From: Biscogniauxia marginata
Lineage: Eukaryota > Ascomycota > Sordariomycetes > Xylariales > Xylariaceae
Length of the DNA stretch: 64,000 nucleotides
Reading direction: 5' to 3'
Assembly: GCA_022695795.1 (NCBI GenBank)
Contig: MU404078.1
Coordinates: forward strand, 124,001-188,000
Under the pieces are notes generated by a model. That model saw only the letters and a program-made list of their open reading frames with translations. It searched no databases and was not told the origin of the DNA. Shown one piece after another: positions 12,223 to 24,781 of this stretch; position 1 is the first letter of the stretch; every line of letters starts with the position of its first letter. The position numbers and the translations under genes are program-made.

Positions 12223-13940
12223 CGGGGGGGAGACGGCAAGGCCAGAGGATGGGCAGGAATTGGAACTACGTGGGAATTGGCAACAAAGCGAAGCAGAAAG
12301 CGGGCAGAAATGGTCTATGGTAATTGCATCTGGGGTGGTAGTAGAAGTTGGTTGCGGGAGGGCGAGGTAGGAATTTGGAATCAGGCTGGAAGAGAGAGAA
12401 AGGCTGTGGCGGCAAGGCTGGATTCGGGGTCGTCCAGTTTGGATGTGCCCGTGCTGTGTTGGTGCTGGGCCTCGACCGGCTTACGAGCACCGACCGGATA
12501 CGTGAATCGAGCTTACAGTTAACGGGGGGCTTGCTAGAAATAGCCTCGTCAGCCACCTCAGGTACGCCGCGAGTCGCAGAGGCGCAGGATAAGCACCATC
12601 GAGATGCCCCACTTTAAGCCTTGTTAGCTAATAATTGTATAATAGCGGGCCCTACAGACCTATTAGTCTACAATTAAATAATGCAATTAGCCATGACCTG
12701 AGTAACACATAGTAGCCTTTATTTAGCTCCATTTGATGTCTCTTCCCCTCTGTGTTCTCTCTCTCCCGTCGCTTCCGCTCAGGGTTGGCTTAACCGCCTT
12801 GTCCCAGCTCTGCTAAGGCTGCTTATTAGTGTAGACGCTCTCCCCCCTCCACCAATACCCACCCAACCTTAGGTACATAAAATCCAACCGAGACTCCATC
12901 AGACATGGGTCCCCGCCAGTATTTCATCCGGAACGAAGCAGATTGGTCGGCCCTTGCTCGCTAGACCAGTACGAGGTAGGCTGCAACAATAATGCTGAAA
13001 CCTTAGTGTCGTAAAGCCTGAGCCATTCGCAGGTCCACGATTGTCAAAAGCGAAAATGTGCGATAGCATCTCACTACTCCTTTGGGATATGTAGGTACTT
13101 TTTTTAATCCCCGTCGTGGTCGGCCACTGGCTTTCTCCTATGTAATAGGATCGCATGCGAGTTATTAGTGGGTAATGGGCTTACCCTCACCTACTGAAGC
13201 AACCTACCAGACATACATATCATAAGTTTGGATAAATTCCTTCCTTTTCTTATAAAACATATTCTCTCTTATACTCTCACATTGAAACCGGCTATCCTCA
13301 CAGTGTTCCGTAACATTACACCCAATACGGGTTGGCGAAGTGGATACTTAAGTTCTCAGCCTTGCTGCAGTACACTTTCGAAAATCTCCATCCACTTTGC
13401 TTCACTTCAAACGCTAACACTTGGTTATCGCGATGAACCAATTGATGCATAATAAATTGATAGTAATAGTAGTAAATATTTTCATGAAAAGGACTTCGAA
13501 GGCGGAAGGGGGGGTTAATAAGGGCTTGAAATAAGAGAGAGGGATATGATACGTAATAACAACTTATTATTCTAAAAGATTTACAAAACATCGTGAAAAT
13601 AGCTTGACTTTGTTTTGTAAGATAATCACTTTCTTTTATAATACCTTCTCATCCTTATCATTTTTATTTCAAAAATAAAAGAAGAAAAAGAGCACGAAGT
13701 ATCAAACTAAACACAGACGAACAAAACGATTACTAACCACCAATCCTTAATCCTCAATCCTTTATAAGCACCCCGGGACCTGATCTGACTTAGCCTAACC
13801 TAGACCCGACACGTAGGCGCGTAGGTAAAGAGTACCTACATACATATATATGTAGTTATGTAAGTAACCAAATAACCAAGTATGTACATACCTAGGTAGG
13901 TATGTAGGTAGTAAGTAATTCAGCCAACCAGGCGGGTACC

Positions 13941-13958
13941 TAGATAGATAGATAGATA
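13941..13958. repeat. (GATA)n microsatellite
   Basis: About four tandem copies of TAGA/GATA next to a GGTACCTAG element. Confidence 0.7.
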
Positions 13959-14200
13959 CTAGGACGTTAGAACACGGCGACGGGACTCCGTTCCATCCTA
14001 CATGTATGCGGACCTATATGCCCGTGACTACACCGCACGCACCAAAAGAAACCGCCGAACCTTTGAGTACGAGATCCTCCGGTCTGATAAACATCTGGTA
14101 ATGGACAAACAAGTCAGGACATACACAATCAGTCACATTACCACATATGTGCATAGACTGTTAGATGCATCTTAATTCGAGTTCCCCATCACGTATGTTA

Positions 14201-14249
14201 TGTATATGTATGTATGTATGTATGTATGTGTGTGTGTGTGTGTGTGTGT
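14201..14249. repeat. (TATG)n-(TG)n compound microsatellite
   Basis: Tandem TATG units change directly into about eleven TG units. A small ORF that crosses it is a product of the repeat. Confidence 0.85.
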
Positions 14250-14622
14250 ACCATCCTACACCAATAGGGGGGGGAGAAGGACGATGGAACAACATAATTT
14301 GTCATTTTGTTGAAAGACACGCATATATATGTACATACATAACTCAAGTGGGGTATACCTTCCGAGCCCTGTTCCAATTTTCAACTTATAACAAGCCATG
14401 AATTCAATTCGTACTCCAGCCATTATATGTTCAAGTATCCTAGCTCACAGTGGTCTACTAGATAGAACTTGTCCTCCTAGTCTCACTCTCCTTTAATTAT
14501 AAACATTTCGCGAGATCAATGCCTGCAACCCCCCTAAGGAACCGTTGCTGCCTCGATTTACGACGTCACTCTATGTTCTTCGCAGATATATGAGGGAAGA
14601 AGAAACTTCTCTTCAAAATCTT

Positions 14623-16439
14623 CTACATCTTAGCGTCGTTAGCGTGCTCAACGCCGATCTTTTCCTCCGAGCTAACAAGGTTGCGCTCGAGCTTGACGAT
14701 AGAGCGGTCGTTGCGCGTCTTCCAGGCCGGAGTACCGATGTGCCGGATCGAGCCGGGATTGTTGTTTTCGAAGATGGCTGCAACCTCCTCGAGCGTCTTG
14801 TTGGCAGTTTCAGGGAACATAAAGAATGTGTGGATGAACATGGCCGCACAGAATACGGCGAACAGCACATATGTTCTCCAGCTGATGTTTGCGAACGCGG
14901 GAGGCACGAAGTAAGCTAGAGCGAAGTTGAAAGCCCAGTTAGACGATGTCGCCAGCGCCACAGCCTTACCACGCACTCTCATAGGGTAAAGCTCGGCTGG
15001 GTAGGTCCAAGAGCAGGGACCCCAGGTTGGCGCATACGAAGCAACGAAGAGGTAGGTAGAGGCGATGATGGCCCTGGCAGGCGCACCGGAAATAACCATC
15101 GAAATGGCTGGCGTGCCAAACCCGTCTTCTTCCGTCGCAGGTCGAGAGTGTACAGCAAACAGACCAGCGTTGATAGACATGAATAGACACATGAGGAACG
15201 CGCCGACCAGCATGGGACGGCGGCGACCCCAGCGGTCAAGCCAAATCAGGGCCGGGACAGTCATGACAACATTGATGATGAACTGGATGCCGCTTGGTAG
15301 CAGGTCATCGCCCATTCCGGCCATGGTGAAGACATACGAGATGTAGTACATCATGACATTCATACCAGTCAGCTGGGACCAGATCTGGGTGAAGACGCCG
15401 ATGTGGGTTCGGTTGATCATGTCGGGCCGTAACAGTTCGAACCAGGATACCTGGGCGTTCTGGCGTTCGAATTCAACATTCTCTCGGATCTCTGCCATCT
15501 CCTTCGCCACGATAGGGGCATTTGGGTTACCCTTGCCGTGGACGAGCGTGAGCACGGTTTTGGACTCTTCCCAGCGGTCTTTCTTAGCCAGCCAACGAGG
15601 AGACTCAGGGAGGACCAGGAGACCGAGGTAAAGAAGCATGGCCGGGATCATTTGCAATCCCCATGGGAGACGGAAGGCAGCAGCGCCGTCGATGAAGCTA
15701 GATCCGTAGCAGAGGAAGAACATTATGGCAATACCCCAGGTAATGGCCCATTGCTGCATTCCGATAAAGCGGCCTCTCTGCGACGGCGGAGAGATCTCGG
15801 AGATATAGACAGGGACCTGGGCGGAGCATATACCGACACTGAGGCCGTTGATGATACGACCGACAATCAGCATGGGGATGTTCTGCGCCGCACATACGAG
15901 GACAGAACCGACGATCCTATGGGAAGACTTTAGTTAGAATCACCCTGCACGATGTTGCATCCGCTTGCTGGCGCATGGCTTACCAGATTAGAGAACCGAT
16001 CTGGATAGATGTCTTTCGGCCGAAAATATCAGAGAGAAAACCGGAGATGATAGCGCCGAGCCACGAACCACCGGGCATGGCAGCAGTGATTCCACCTTGA
16101 AGGACATCATCGGGGCCTTGGCAAAGGCCGGTTATCGGGTGGTTTCCCTGCCAAGCTTCGTCAGTCAAGTGTCCAGAATTGTGGATTTGCGTGGGATCAG
16201 TATAGGAGACTGACTTGTTGGTTGAATTGACACTTATAGGGTTGGGTTGCTATGATAGCACTCATAGACGAAATATCGAAGCCAAATAGCGCGCCGCCTA
16301 TCCCCGTGGTGTCAGCTTCTTATCTTCTTTCTTGTGCCTTTGGTGTTTCTCGAGGACAACGATGAGGAGTAGAGCTCGAGGTAAGCTTACCAATGACGGA
16401 CGTGGCCGCGATAACGTAGATATTTCCGACGGTCTTCAT
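14623..16439 (-). CDS. MFS sugar transporter, fungal high-affinity hexose transporter type
   Basis: Four exons (16391..16439, 16215..16297, 15984..16147, 14623..15916) with introns of 93, 67 and 67 bases encode 529 residues, usual for a 12-helix sugar porter in the plasma membrane. Seen motifs: LFGFDISSMSAI in helix 1, GFLSDIFGRK in the loop after helix 2, GRIINGLSVGICSAQVPVY with helix 4-5, PESPRW before the central loop, QLTGMNVMMYY in helix 7, DRWGRRRP, and FPETANKTLEE at the end of helix 12. The N-terminal join QFNQQ-GNHPITGLCQGP fits the short first extracellular loop of the family. It most resembles fungal high-affinity glucose permeases of the Hgt/Rgt type; substrate choice cannot be read from the sequence. 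The short C-terminal tail lacks the long signalling tail of Snf3/Rgt2 sensors, which favours transport. Confidence 0.93.
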
Positions 16440-16540
16440 GTTGTCTGAGACCCCGCGTGGTCTACCATGGACAATTGGGGAAAGGGGAGGGGGGTAGTGT
16501 ACTATAGATATCGAATATGGGATTTTGGAGTACTCGTAGT

Positions 16541-16560
16541 GAGACGAGACGAGACGAGAC
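16541..16560. repeat. (GAGAC)4 tandem repeat in the transporter leader
   Basis: Four GAGAC units lie about 100 bases upstream of the transporter ATG, next to poly-purine tracts. Probably in the promoter or 5' untranslated region. Confidence 0.7.
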
Positions 16561-16593
16561 CAAAGGGTTGAGGGGGAGGCGGGTGCCGATCCT

Positions 16594-16602
16594 CTTATAT
16601 AG
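16594..16602 (-). promoter_or_regulatory. Probable TATA box of the transporter gene
   Basis: The minus strand reads CTATATAAG about 160 bases upstream of the ATG at 16439. Position and sequence fit; there is no other evidence. Confidence 0.4.
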
Positions 16603-18320
16603 GTACGACAAAGAGGAGGTATGGCAGGAGAGAACCTAAGCGTGGGCAGGTTATTGGAAGCAGACTTGGAAGCAGACAAGGGAGCTTGACCCGGAATCCT
16701 GGTATGTACATAAGTGAAAGTATAATAGGTAGGTAGGACTTCTGGTGTTATGTAGTTTAGAGGGTACTCGACGAGAAAGTCTATTTCTCGTGTACTCTCA
16801 CCCGTAAACTTACTTTAGGACTTCTAGTGCAGGCCATTTCTGCAGTCCCAAACCTTGATGAATGCGTCGAGGCTATCCTTTTCTGGTGAGTGATCGACCG
16901 GGACTCGAGCTACGGTTGGCTGACAGTGCCTGGGATACGTAAGTGATACCTTGTAAAATACCTTGTACCCAGACCTGTCACGAGGCCGAACGCATGCTGG
17001 CCGGACGCTGGATCAGCAGCATTGATCGTTCAACTTCGTTAACCAACACCGCAATATCCCCCCGAGATAGTGGGCCCAACCCCCCACACAATTGCATGGA
17101 AAGGGGCATGGGGTAGTGGAGGAGAGGCCACTGTAGACCTGGAGAATTGCGGACGGATTTGATCAATTTCCTACCCCGGCTTTGCTAAAGCCATAAAAAA
17201 TTCCCCGGACACAGACAGAGAGACATAGACAGAGACACAAGCGCACCAGCACGACGATAGCAAAAGCGGTGGGCTGCCCCCTTGCCCTGGCCAGGTATAC
17301 CTCGAAAGCTGTTTGCCTCTGCCTCGGTGGAATGCAAGCCGGAGAAATATGGTACATACGTGAGATGTCTCATTAGCCATGGCCAACCGCATTCCAAGAA
17401 CGAACTCGCAGTCTACTCATAGTCTTGTTTGTCGTGTCACAAGAACGGTCCAGTCGCGAGAAATAACGGTGTGTGCTACAACAGAGCGCAGCTGTAGCGA
17501 GTGGGCTGATGAGGCTCGACGAAGGACTACTTGGCCATGCAAAAGCGTCTGGTGCATCAGACGACGAAGGATCGAAATGGGGTGAACCACCCCCCAAATG
17601 CGTCGAGGGGGTCACGCCAGATTCCGTTTCGAGATCTGCGACCGCGACCGCGACCGGCGTGGCCGTGTCGAAGAGCGATCGACAGACCCCAAGATCTGGG
17701 GAAGGTTCGGGGTAAAGTGGCCGTTGAAACAAACTCAATGGCATTGTATTGTTATGGTGGTATGTTCACCCGTTTCGGCGGAGGAGAACAATGTATGTAC
17801 GCGAGACCCCGCTTGTCGGCTCTTCTGGGGTGAAAAAGCGACTCGGTGATGTCACAACGTGCTGGGCCTTGAGCGCGGCCCGAATAGACAATTGAGCGAC
17901 CACTAACGGGAGAGAAAGGTGCGTCGATCTAGCGCTGAATGACCGACCGTCTGGATAGTTAAGTTTTGCAACGTTGCTACCCCCCGCAATTCGCCACGCC
18001 CCGAGGCCGTGGTTATGGAGGATGGAGGATGGTTATGGAGGAAAGAGCCCTACACCCATTTGTTTGGTAATGGGGACATTTTTCATCTTGTCTGCTGATT
18101 TCTCCTCGACGGTCGGGGTTTCCCCCATAAAATCTCTTACCATCCACGTGCTTGCACATGGATTCGAGTCAACTTCGTATTGGGTTAGACTGCGAAATGC
18201 GGAGGGGCCCAGTAACCGAGCACCGACAGTCTGGAATCTGGTACGAAAGCAGCTAAAGCAGCTTTTACCTAGTACCTTCTTCTTCGCCGTCCCGAGCTCA
18301 TCCGTCCTTTTCGGCTTCTG

Positions 18321-18344
18321 CCTGCCTGCCTGCCTGCCTGCCTG
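18321..18344. repeat. (CCTG)n microsatellite
   Basis: About six tandem CCTG (TGCC) units. Confidence 0.8.
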
Positions 18345-21291
18345 GCTATCGACGGTGAACTCCTTCGGTCCTGGTTGCCCGGATAGACTAGAAACCACAG
18401 GACATTCGCCGCTTGTTAGTTGGTCGTATGCTAAGCACCTGACGTTGCACAGTTACTGTAGCTGAGCCTCAACCGTACAGCAGGTAAGAGCTGAGTTCCG
18501 TGATTCATTCTGTACGGATCTTCTGTGCCGTGTCTCCTGTCTGCAAGTGGCGGATCTGTTGGTACCTACTAGACCGTCAATCGCATGTCATTGCTTCAAA
18601 AATCGGTCAGCCAACCATCTCACCGCACTTATGCACACCGAGTAAGAGGAGGTCACACAAAGATGAGTTCGCGTTTAAGAGTTACATGAGTTTCATGTAC
18701 CCGAGATGAGTTAACGGAGGTACATGCTTGTCAAGTACATTGCATGCCACAAGCGCACTGGAATGAGAGACGACCTGTCGGGCCACAAGAAATGTCACAG
18801 GTGATAATTTCACAAGACGCAGGCGGCTATCCTCAAATTCTGCGGGAAAATTCTGCGGGACACCTGTCTCTAAAATAATAGAAGCGGGAGCGGGCGGTCT
18901 CTAATCGAACGTACGCTCCCAGCTGAACACAGCTTCCGAGACAAACTTCGAGTGCGCCTTGGCGAAACACAATCTCATCGCGATGTGCCTACGGTAACGG
19001 GAGCCCTGGAAATAGGAGACAACCGTTCCGATGTAAGCAAAAACATCTAGAGAACTATACAACAAGGAATTAAAATTTCCTCCATCTAGGTATTCTCCCG
19101 TGACTACACATTCGTTATTATCTGTCAATTATAGCTTTCACTCTCCTGAGTCATCTCGACCAAGCTAGAGAACAAAACATCACTGACTGGGTTGGGGGAG
19201 TTATCATACAGAATATTTCCCACTAGTAAACCTATCAGTTCTCGTTTCCAGCGAGGATTTAATCGTCGTTTGAAAATACCCTCAAGATTCCTTAGACATG
19301 ATGTGTCGTCCTAAGCTCTGGAAATACTTAGAGCAGCTAGTGTGCCTAAGCGTCCGTCTCGAACAATTTGGTATGTTCCATCTTTGTGTCCATGTAGTAG
19401 ACCTGTCGTCTTTGGAAACTTACATCCACCTAGCTTTATGAGAGTTTACCTCGACAGTACGTGGATGCACAAAAAATAACACAGCTAGAGCTACATATTG
19501 CATTAAGGTCATGGAGCGACTCCTAGAAGTGTGTCTAGTCCCTAATATGTTTTAGACGTAGATAAGTAGTACAGCAGTCTAAATATCTGATAAAAGCTAT
19601 AAGAAGCCATTCTCTCTCATAGCCATTGAGAGGATTGGAAATATCGTTAAAGCTTTCTATTTTTAAATTTATGGTTAAGCTGCATGTATTGATGCAGCTA
19701 ACAATACAACGTGCTAGTGCGAAGAAATACCATTTATGTGAATACATTAGCTGCCATTAGTTAGCTGAAGATAGCTATGATCAACCGGAATTTGTTGATA
19801 TATTAATGGTCATCAACTAAACTTGACATAAAGTAGTAGTGTATAGGTTGGAAATATCTAAGGTGGTGTTAGATCGGGTATATCCCGTGCCCCTATGATG
19901 CAAAGGCTTTTCTAGAAGATAATAAAGAAGAAAAAAGAAAAGAAATCCCGTCAGGGGCATGGTGCTCCCTTTTTGCGGGACTTGGATTCTTTGCTCCATC
20001 GAAATGCAAAACATTGATACGAACTCGTGGTCGCTTTTAGCGTATCGACGATAACCCAAGATTCCCATACCGTATTCCCCCATCGGCATGCTTGGAAGAC
20101 TGCTAAGTGGTGGACGAAGTGAGGTGCCGGTCTTCCACTCTCTTCTATCGGGAGAGCCTCCTACCAATGGGAATCGCGTCTTGCATGCCTGGGGAGCGTG
20201 CACCGCCACAAACTCCAGCTCTGTCAGGGTCTTGGGCTATCCGAAGCGCCCAATCGATACCCAATGAGAAGATCGAATTGATGGCCATTAATCGTTGAAT
20301 TCCTCCTTGGAGACGCAGCCGAGATGCAAGCTTGGAACTAATAAAACCAATCAAGGTTTTCTTTTTCTTTCCGTCCAGTTTGAAAGGCCAAATCCACATT
20401 TGCCGACATATGTATGGGATATGTAGCTGTCTTATCCTCTAACAACTAATGGACGGTTGTGGGCGAATAGGCTAACATTCTACGAATCGGATATAGACGA
20501 TTCCGAGAATACATATTATCATCTTAGCTGAGTCTCTGGTTAAAAGACCTATGCGACCAGTGAGCGGAACGGAATCATACAGGGTGATGACTACGCAAGG
20601 TAGAGGCAGGGAGCTGGAATGATGGAGAGGCAATGGCTGACGACAATGGAATCAACATGAGGATTGATTTGATGTACTGCAGATGTATCGAAATGGGCCA
20701 AGCTTAGAGATTTGGGCACGTGCAGAGGCGCCGGGCCCTTGAGATGACATCTTTTGTCCCAAATGACGGCAGTGTGACTCGACGACTCAGCCACACTCTT
20801 GGACGTCAGGCAATCGAAGGTGAGGTACCTAGGTACTTACTCCATATCTGTGGGCATCTTTCACCAGCGTGATCACATCCGCCTTCGCAATCGCAATCAA
20901 CATCGTTCTGAAAGATGCGACTTATTCGATACTCCCCCTAGAACCAACAGCTTTACGCCGCAACACACAGTACAACCAGTAAAACCAGTGCAACCAGAGA
21001 AGCCAACCTTCGCTTTCGCTTTGACATTCCAAATGTCCCTTTGACAGCTGGATCTACCAGTAGGCACGGTCCCGTATTCTTATCCGCAGTGGCGCGCTGT
21101 CTCCAGTTCGCCCAGCCCAAGGAACCCTGCTACCTTCGTCACCAGCCCGGAGCAAGCCAGGTACCATTACATAGCCGACCCGCTGCTGGGGCCCGTTGAT
21201 GAAAGAAGTTTTCCCCCATCCGCTTGCCGTACTGCCTTCAACACTTCTTCCAACACATCACATCATTTCGGACAGCCGGACGTTGCGCAAC

Positions 21292-23378
21292 ATGGACTCG
21301 GACGGCCATTTGAAGAGAAAGGACACCACCAAAGGTCCGCCATTAAGGATCCTCAGTCTCGGTAAGTTGATACTTCTTGTCTGTTTCTCCCGAGCACGGA
21401 GCACGGAGCGCACGACGGACTAACTCGATTGTTTCGCGCGGGGCAGATGGCGGAGGAGTTCGCGGCTATTCGATGCTCATCATCATACAAGAGCTGATGC
21501 ATCGGACCTATGTCGAGATTGAGGGTAAAGCACCGCGACGCGACCAGATCCCGAAACCATGCGACCATTTCGATTTGATCGTTGGAACCGGCACAGGAGG
21601 CCTGATCGCCCTCATGCTCGGTCGCCTGCGATTAAACTTAGAACAGTGCAAGGAGTTGTATGTCGAACTAACAAGGATGGTCTTTGAGACTGATAAAACA
21701 ATTGCTGGCATCCCCTACCGTTCGACCTTGTTTAAGGCCTCGATGCTCGAGCACGCCATCAAGGAAGCTGTGCGGGTACATACTGTTTCCGACGATGAAG
21801 GTAACGATGGAGCTGCCTCAGATATCGTCAGCCCACTATCTGCTACCTCGCGAAGCAGCGCTGCCACGGGGCCCAGGCGGCATCAGAGTAATGCCAGCAC
21901 TGTCAGCTTTAGTGCGCGGAGCCCGACCACCCAAACAAGATCCTTCTTCAGGGGTGGTTCCGGCGACCCCAATGCCAAGCTGTACGACACAAGAGAAAAT
22001 AGGACAAAAACGTAAGCTAGACTTGCCCCCGAGGGGCAGCAGTGACCTATTAACTAACGCGCATAACAGCGCTGTGACCGCCATATATAAAGGCACGTCA
22101 AGGGGCGGCGAGCCAGCGCTTTTGCGCTCCTACGATTCAAGGAAAGAACCGGCCCCCGAGTATGATTGTAAGATATGGGAGGCGGGCCGAGCAACCTGTG
22201 CGATCGGTCTCGCATTCAAGCCCATAAAAATTGGGCAGTCAGTCTTCCACGACGACGATGCAGGAACCTTTAACCCTTCTCCTTATGCGCTAGACGAAGC
22301 TACAGTCAATGAGTGGCCTGGCCGCGATGTTGGCGTATTTATCAGTGTAGGAACCGGCAAGCGGCCCAAAAATAGCGAACTGAACCACCATGTTTGGTAC
22401 GAGGGCTTTATGGGCGAATTTGCAGAAGCAAGGAAGAGGTTGATCGCAAAAATCGAGGGCTGCGAAGCCATCCACGAGCGCATGAAGAAGGATCTCCTGA
22501 TGAAACGCGGCGTCAACATTGAAAATTATTACCGATTGAATGTCGAAATCGGCGTTGGAGAGTTTGCGATGAACGAGTGGCATCGACTTAGCGAAATCAG
22601 CACGGGCACGAGGAGATATCTTAGTAGAGCTGCCGAACAGAGAATGGTACAGGAATCTGCGACGAAGCTTGCCAAGATACACAGAGCGAAGCAGCGCTAC
22701 GACAGGCTCTCCCGTATCCCCGACATCATATCACCTCCTACCATGGGCTCTATAAATGCCCCCTTGGCTGTAGAGCTCCCGGGAGACATGCCCACGAGCT
22801 TCGCCAACCACAGCAGCCCCTCGAGTCGGCAATCTTACGATTCCGGGATAGACCACCTCTCCCTACCTGGATCCGGGTCAATCGCAGGCGGTTCGCCATC
22901 ACCCCGGAGCTCCGGCGAGCGCATCCATCTGCCGACGGTGAACGGATCACCGCCCCAACCAGCCACACGCCCGCCGCAGCAACAGAGACCCCCATCCCCG
23001 GCCTCCCTAGCGGCGATGTCCAAGCCCCAGCCCCCGCTACCGGACGACGAGCCGGACCGCCTCCTCGTCAACGCCCCGACCCCCGCACAGTACCGTTTCG
23101 CTGCCGGTGCAGACAAGATCGCCATCACGAGCTCGGACGAGTACCCCCGTAGACACAACATGATGTCTCCCCCTCCTCCCGCGGGTGCCGCACAGCAGCA
23201 TCATCCCCAGCGCATCGAGCCCCCGCCCTTGCCCCCCAAGACCCCGCTGCCCGAGAGCCAAGGCGGTGGCCGCCGCCAGCGCCCGCTCCCGTCCGTACCC
23301 CCGCCTTACCCTATGGATGATGAAGGTCCGCCGCCTGTCGCGAATTTGGCTAGGAAGCCAAATTTTAGGGGGAGATAA
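21292..23378 (+). CDS. Patatin-like phospholipase family protein, nucleophile Ser replaced by Gly
   Basis: Three exons (21292..21361, 21447..22011, 22070..23378) encode 647 residues. Introns have GTAAGT and GTAAGC donors, a TAACTAAC branch in the second, and CAG acceptors. The oxyanion motif DGGGVRGYS is rebuilt exactly across intron 1 (residues 24-32). The nucleophile elbow reads VGTGTGGLIALMLGR where active fungal patatins have GTSTGG, so Gly72 stands at the Ser position. The catalytic-Asp region reads DDDAGTFNPSP instead of the usual DGG/DGA. A Ser/Thr-rich loop interrupts the domain at about residues 135-215. The second half is disordered and Pro-rich (PPPLPPKTPLP), with possible SH3-type ligands. 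Active members hydrolyse acyl lipids; this one is probably inactive or a binding protein. I recall related fungal proteins with GTGTGG, so it may be a conserved subfamily. Confidence 0.88.
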
Positions 23379-24781
23379 GGCCTATGGGGTAGGGGAGAGA
23401 GTGGGACAAGAAATGGATTAACGAATTTTCTTTCCGGCGTTTGAATGATTCTCATATCCTGGCGTTGTTAAATTCTCTTCTCTCAGAAGAAGCGGGTTAC
23501 AGTGCTGGTTTTGATTTGGGCTAAGGGAGAAGGGGGGACGGTGGATTTACACGGTTTTTTTTTTCTCCATGATCATGATCGTGAAGGGAAAGGAGGGGGA
23601 AGGGAGTAGGGAGGGAGTGATACCAAACTCGCATCTCGCAATACGAATGAGTCGTTCATGATGAAACAACTGAAATTCATCTTTTTTCTTTTTCTTTTGT
23701 GTTGGCTTGAATGAAATAGAGCTTGAGAGCGAAGCTAATCTGGAGATTAAAGAGAAAGAAAGAAAGAAAGAAAAGAGGAAAGAAGAGAAGGGGAAGCGGG
23801 AGGAAAGAATCGTATAAGAAAATGCTTCCCTGGGGTTGAGACTTTTTTTTTTTTACTAAAGGATACCCTTTTCTGTTTGTTGGTTTGTCATTGATATGTT
23901 TATCATCCAATGTATAATGTACGTTGTCGTTGGTTGACTTGGAGATAGCCATTTATATATGAAAAAATACAATAAGTTAAATAAAAGGTCTTGGATTTAA
24001 TGGTTAGGCTGCGTGTGTAAGATACATATATATGCTAATGATATCGTCATCTTGGGGGGAATTGAAGGAATGAAGGAGGCAAGGAAGGGAAGAAAGAAGG
24101 AGAGGAAGAGTGTCGGTGGCGATGAATATCAAGTGGAGCGTCTCTAGCTTGGCCTCCCCTCTCTCTCGTGTCTCCGAAATAAGTAACCTACCTGGTTCAT
24201 TATTGTACGTAGGTAAGTTAGGAACAAACAACTCGTTTCCAATGGCAACGCCCGCATGTATTATCCAGGACTACGTAACTTATAACCATTAAACATACCC
24301 ACGATAGGATCACCGAAGGCAAGGATCAAGTACTCTCGTAATAGGTAGCTGGAGGAACGAACGGGCTTTATTTATTATTTCTGGGCTATGCCGTAAATGA
24401 ACGAACGAACGAACGAACGAACGTAGTGGGATAGCTTGCGTCGTGTCAGGATTGGAGATACTAACTAGCAATACAAACATAGCACAATATGGTTTTCTGT
24501 TAGATAAGCAGATATTCGGACTCATTCCTCTCGTCATAAATCCGAATCGAGCATTCCCTTTAATTTCAAATTCATATTTCACCTCAGGGGCTACCCCCCT
24601 TCTTCTGTTCGTGGCTAACCAACCTAGCTACCTAACCCAACCAGTCCAGAATTCATACATGCCTTCTCGTTTTCCACGGCGATAGTGTCCTGCGTGGGTA
24701 TGGACAACGAATAATTATCTAGTTCGTCTTTATGCAGAAGGAGGTCTGAATTCTTACACCTTTCATGAAAGGCGTCAGATT
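23379..24781. other. Gap between convergent genes, low-complexity
   Basis: Holds the 3' flanks of the patatin-like and CVNH-LysM genes. Purine-rich (GAAA)n tracts lie near 23753-23775. No coding signal. Confidence 0.5.
24399..24423. repeat. (GAAC)n microsatellite
   Basis: About six tandem GAAC (AACG) units. Confidence 0.8.

Larger units (their letters stand above)
12223..14622. other. Intergenic, no supported gene
   Basis: Leader of the caspase-like gene on the left and 3' flank of the transporter gene on the right. Short ORFs show no family signature. The middle is A/T-rich with CCTAGG palindromes (about 13888-13912) and two microsatellites listed separately. Confidence 0.5.
16440..21291. 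other. 4.8-kb gap between divergent genes, no supported gene
   Basis: Lies between the 5' ends of the transporter (minus) and the patatin-like gene (plus). ORFs of up to 163 codons exist (e.g. plus strand 17974-18465) but show no family motif and are partly made by the (CCTG)n repeat. A decayed or strongly spliced gene cannot be excluded by eye. Confidence 0.45.

Noticed and set aside
14545..14919. Plus-strand ORF over the transporter gene
   Set aside because: Antisense to the well-supported transporter exon.
17974..18465. 163-codon plus-strand ORF
   Set aside because: Crosses the (CCTG)n repeat, has no motif and no splice partners.
20145..20399. Minus-strand ORF of 84 codons and its neighbour at 19817-20209
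   Set aside because: No recognisable domain, no convincing splice join between the two, and no nearby promoter signal.
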